Of a stretch of 64,000 nucleotides of DNA, positions 61,401-64,000 are shown piece by piece. The stretch is taken from NCBI RefSeq assembly GCF_046630445.1, contig NC_092336.1, forward strand, positions 208,601,001-208,665,000. The letters are read 5' to 3'. The stretch is from Rutidosis leptorrhynchoides (lineage: Eukaryota > Streptophyta > Magnoliopsida > Asterales > Asteraceae). How positions within the stretch are numbered: the stretch's first letter is position 1; each line of letters opens with the position of its first letter. Under the pieces are notes generated by a model. It searched no databases and was not told the origin of the DNA. It saw only the letters and a list, made by a program, of their open reading frames with translations. The translations under genes were made by a program, and so were the position numbers.

Positions 61401-63151
61401 GTTGTGAAATATGTGGAGATTATCACTCGACATTAGAATGTTATTATTACGTTCCTATGAAAAATTATGCACACATGGAACTTGAATGGATCGATTATGA
61501 GGCATGCAATTTGAATTGGAATTATTCCCAAGAATATATCCAAACTCAACAACCAGAGGACAAGGAAAATTATGTGTCTGAAAATTTTTAAATTATATGA
61601 AAATCAAACTCGAAGAACTTAACGCTCAAAATGAACAAATAAGAGAGTTTGCAAATTGGCAGGCTGAAACTCTATCAGACTACACACCTGTTGATCTGAG
61701 GAGTCGTGTGCAAGAAAATCTCGTATCATCGAATTTTGATGATTTCTAGAGCTCCGAAATCACCAATTATCCCGATGATAATTTTTATTCAGTTTTACCA
61801 ATTTCACAACATATCGACTCATTAGCATCTACCGACGAAATCATCGATCCATCAATGGATGAAGAAGAAGTAAGGGTGACAAATTGGTACTCTTGGGAAA
61901 ACAATAACGTTGAAAATTTTACCCTCGAGACCAAAGTGGTAGGACCGATAAGGACAGTTAAAGAAAAAGATTTTTCTTCGATCCCGAAATTCACCATACC
62001 ACAACCTTCCAACCCAATATTCTCAATAGATGAGTCATCTAACGAAGATGAACTACAAGTTGTAATAGATAATGACACCTCGGATTTTACCCAATTGGGT
62101 AATATATCATAATAAGTGAACGTATGTGTTATTGAATTGAATCAAGTTGGCCAATTATCTCAACTAACATTCAACTTTGGCAAAAAAGTCAACAAAGGTG
62201 GATGAAAGAACATGGCTATATAAGAAGACATACGGAGCAAAGAAAGAGAGAACTCAACAACATAGACACCTTCACAATCAATTCTATCAATCTTTCTCTG
62301 TAGTAATAATTATTAGTATAGATTAGTAGTATATTAGTTAGTTTGGGTAATGTAACGGTTATTTTACGGGTTTTAAAGTCAAAATTCTATCCGTGTAAAG
62401 CTACGCGATAAATAATCATCGTAAGTTAAATTCTCCTTTTTAAAATTATGTATCGTAACTAAGTTGTTATTATGCTTATTTAACCCAAGTAGTTATTATG
62501 TTTGACTAAAAATAGAAAATGGGTCGATTTAATTTGTACAACGATTAATATTTAGATAAAGAATGACCTTAAGGGAGATTGAGGTTTTAACTATTAATGG
62601 GTATGGTAAAATAATTAAGTGACAACTTGTTAAATTACCACTATTTATAATTTACTATATGTATAAATAATAACATACGTTGATCGAACACGGAAGACGG
62701 GTTATTTATATATATGGTAAATTATTCATTGAAACAGACACGTGAATAGATTAATGGTTAAAAGACTAGTTAAAATTAAGGTGGGTTACATTCAGTGAAA
62801 ACTGGTGTAATTATTGACATACGTGACAACCGCGTCAAACCATCTAAATAGTAATTAGTTAGAATATTTAACTGTGGTAACAAGATAGAATGACGAGGAC
62901 ACTCGCATTTGATGTTTGTAATTATAGGACTGCGCTGGACAACTCTAGGTAGACATCTTAAATATTCTACGGGTGCAAGGAAAATTAACCCAGGGTAAAA
63001 AAAGTAAAAGTCAAACATCGTAACTACGAAAGTTAAATAAGCATAATACTCTTTTATTGTATCTTCATCTCTTTTAGTTAAAGTAATATTTATTTACCGC
63101 AGTAATTTTTATTTACTTCATTGCTATAATCTAGTTTAAATTTATTATCTT
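58464..63151 (+). mobile_element. Shortened Athila-related element (element D)
   Basis: The 5' LTR at 58464-60261 is followed by a tRNA-Asp-type primer site (TGGCGCCGCTGCCGGGGA, 60268-60285), an A/T-only leader (60294-60715), a short region with two small frames, and at 62100 a direct switch into LTR sequence equivalent to position 58886 onwards. That second LTR stops near 63151, so both its ends are missing. There is no pol. LTR and leader are related to those of element B but clearly a different subfamily. The two LTR parts are about 98% alike by eye. Confidence 0.75.
61274..61591 (+). pseudogene. Small zinc-knuckle frame in element D
   Basis: A 105-codon frame starts MENLENILETLSDIINQLHQ and contains CEICGDYHSTLEC (Cys-x2-Cys-x3-His-x4-Cys), the same spacing as the nucleocapsid knuckle of element B (CEQCGGPHLTKDC). 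It is followed by an aromatic, acidic end. A second acidic stretch (61855-62112) runs into the LTR junction. Both are interpreted as what remains of the retroelement's own protein, not as a host gene. Confidence 0.45.
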
Positions 63152-63460
63152 TATAAAACTTAGTATTATTATCATTATTAACATCATAATTTCCATTAAC
63201 ATTATTATTATTATCACTTTTATCATTATTGCTATATAGTATCAATATTATTACTAATACTAGTATTATCATAATTATTAATTTCACATACAAATGATCT
63301 TCATAAACATATATTTAACTTAATTATATTAATAATTATATATATATAAAATGAAAATGTATATAATGAAACTTATTGATTTATTATATATATAAATTAT
63401 ATCATTAATAATAAATACATATATGTTGTTCGATTACAATTATGTATATTAATAAATATA
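63152..63460. other. AT-rich simple-sequence DNA
   Basis: ATTATTATC-like and TATATA-like words dominate. No gene or boundary is recognised. The frame seen here on the minus strand (NNDKSDNNNNVN) is only the repeat translated. Confidence 0.5.
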
Positions 63461-64000
63461 CAAATGATATAAGTTCGTGAATCCGAGGCCAACCCTGCAT
63501 TGTTCAGTATTGTCATATGAATATTTTTACTACAAAATATTGTAGAGTGAGTTTCATTTGCCTTTTTACCCTTTATATTTTTTGGCTGAGAATACATTCG
63601 TAATTTTTATAAATGTTTTACGAAATAGACACAAGTAATTGAAACTACATTATATGGGTGAATGATCGAAGCCGAATATGCCCCTTTTGCTTGGTAACCT
63701 AAGAATTAGTAAACCGATCTACTAATTGATGCGAATCCTAAAGATAGATCTATTGGGCCTAACAAACCCAATCCATGGTTGCGGATGCTTTAGTACTTCG
63801 ATGTTGTTTTATCATGTCCGAAGGATTTCCCGGAATGATAGGGGATATTCTTATATGCATCTTGTTAATGTCGGTTACCAGGTGTTCACCATATGAATGA
63901 TATTTTGGTCACTATGCATGGGACGTATATTTATGAGAACTGGAAATGAAATTCTTGTGGTCTATTAAAATGATGGAAATAAATGATTATGATAAACTAA
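63461..64000. repeat. Ty3/gypsy LTR-like fragment running off the edge
   Basis: The text from GTTCGTGAATCCGAGG through AGACACAAGTAATTGAAAC to TTAATGTCGGTTACCAGG resembles long gypsy LTRs that I associate with Asteraceae genomes. No coding part is inside the window and no boundary can be fixed. Confidence 0.4.

Overview
The window is nuclear DNA of a flowering plant. It holds three clear host genes with plant-type introns: an 11S seed-storage globulin, RUS2 of the DUF647 family and a PHT1 phosphate transporter. They sit in AT-rich DNA crowded with LTR retrotransposons, Helitrons and small DNA transposons. The globulin type is known from asterids, and several repeats (the Tekay-like LTRs and the sequence near the right edge) look like those of Asteraceae. 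I therefore infer a eudicot, probably Asteraceae. The family-level call is inference.

Layout, left to right. 1-1540: LTR of a Ty3/gypsy element read on the minus strand and cut by the window edge. 1630-3690: decayed Copia remnant split by a hAT-type MITE. 4088-7133: intact four-exon 11S globulin with seed-type promoter motifs. 7549-7795: second hAT-type MITE. 7975-9903: PIF/Harbinger-type element carrying only a broken Myb/SANT-like ORF. 10041-12606: RUS2 on the minus strand, ten intact exons. 12795-13570: LINE 3' fragment. 13571-15508: no recognisable gene. 15509-26028: a small Helitron split by a 9.6 kb Tekay-like chromovirus (15567-25166). 26189-27812: Mutator-like element with long terminal inverted repeats. 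28239-29831: PHT1 on the minus strand, with a probable 5'UTR intron. 30891-33447: second Helitron, foldback MITE, LINE endonuclease fragment and short LTR remnant.

From 33448 to the right edge the DNA is almost entirely LTR retrotransposon. It holds an Athila-type LTR with a stub of its body (33448-36061) and a near full-length Athila-type element (36062-58450). A second Tekay-like chromovirus (45831-54866) is nested in that element with a perfect 5-bp target duplication. A shortened Athila-related element without pol follows (58464-63151), then an LTR fragment running off the edge.

The host genes are functionally unrelated: seed storage, a plastid-associated seedling-growth factor and phosphate uptake. 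The most unusual signal is in the retroelement LTRs. The nested chromovirus LTR carries seven tandem units in which one 19-nt loop is kept while the flanking stems differ from unit to unit and stay self-complementary, which suggests selection for RNA or DNA hairpins. The LTR at the left edge carries a different hairpin series in the equivalent place, just downstream of its TATA box.
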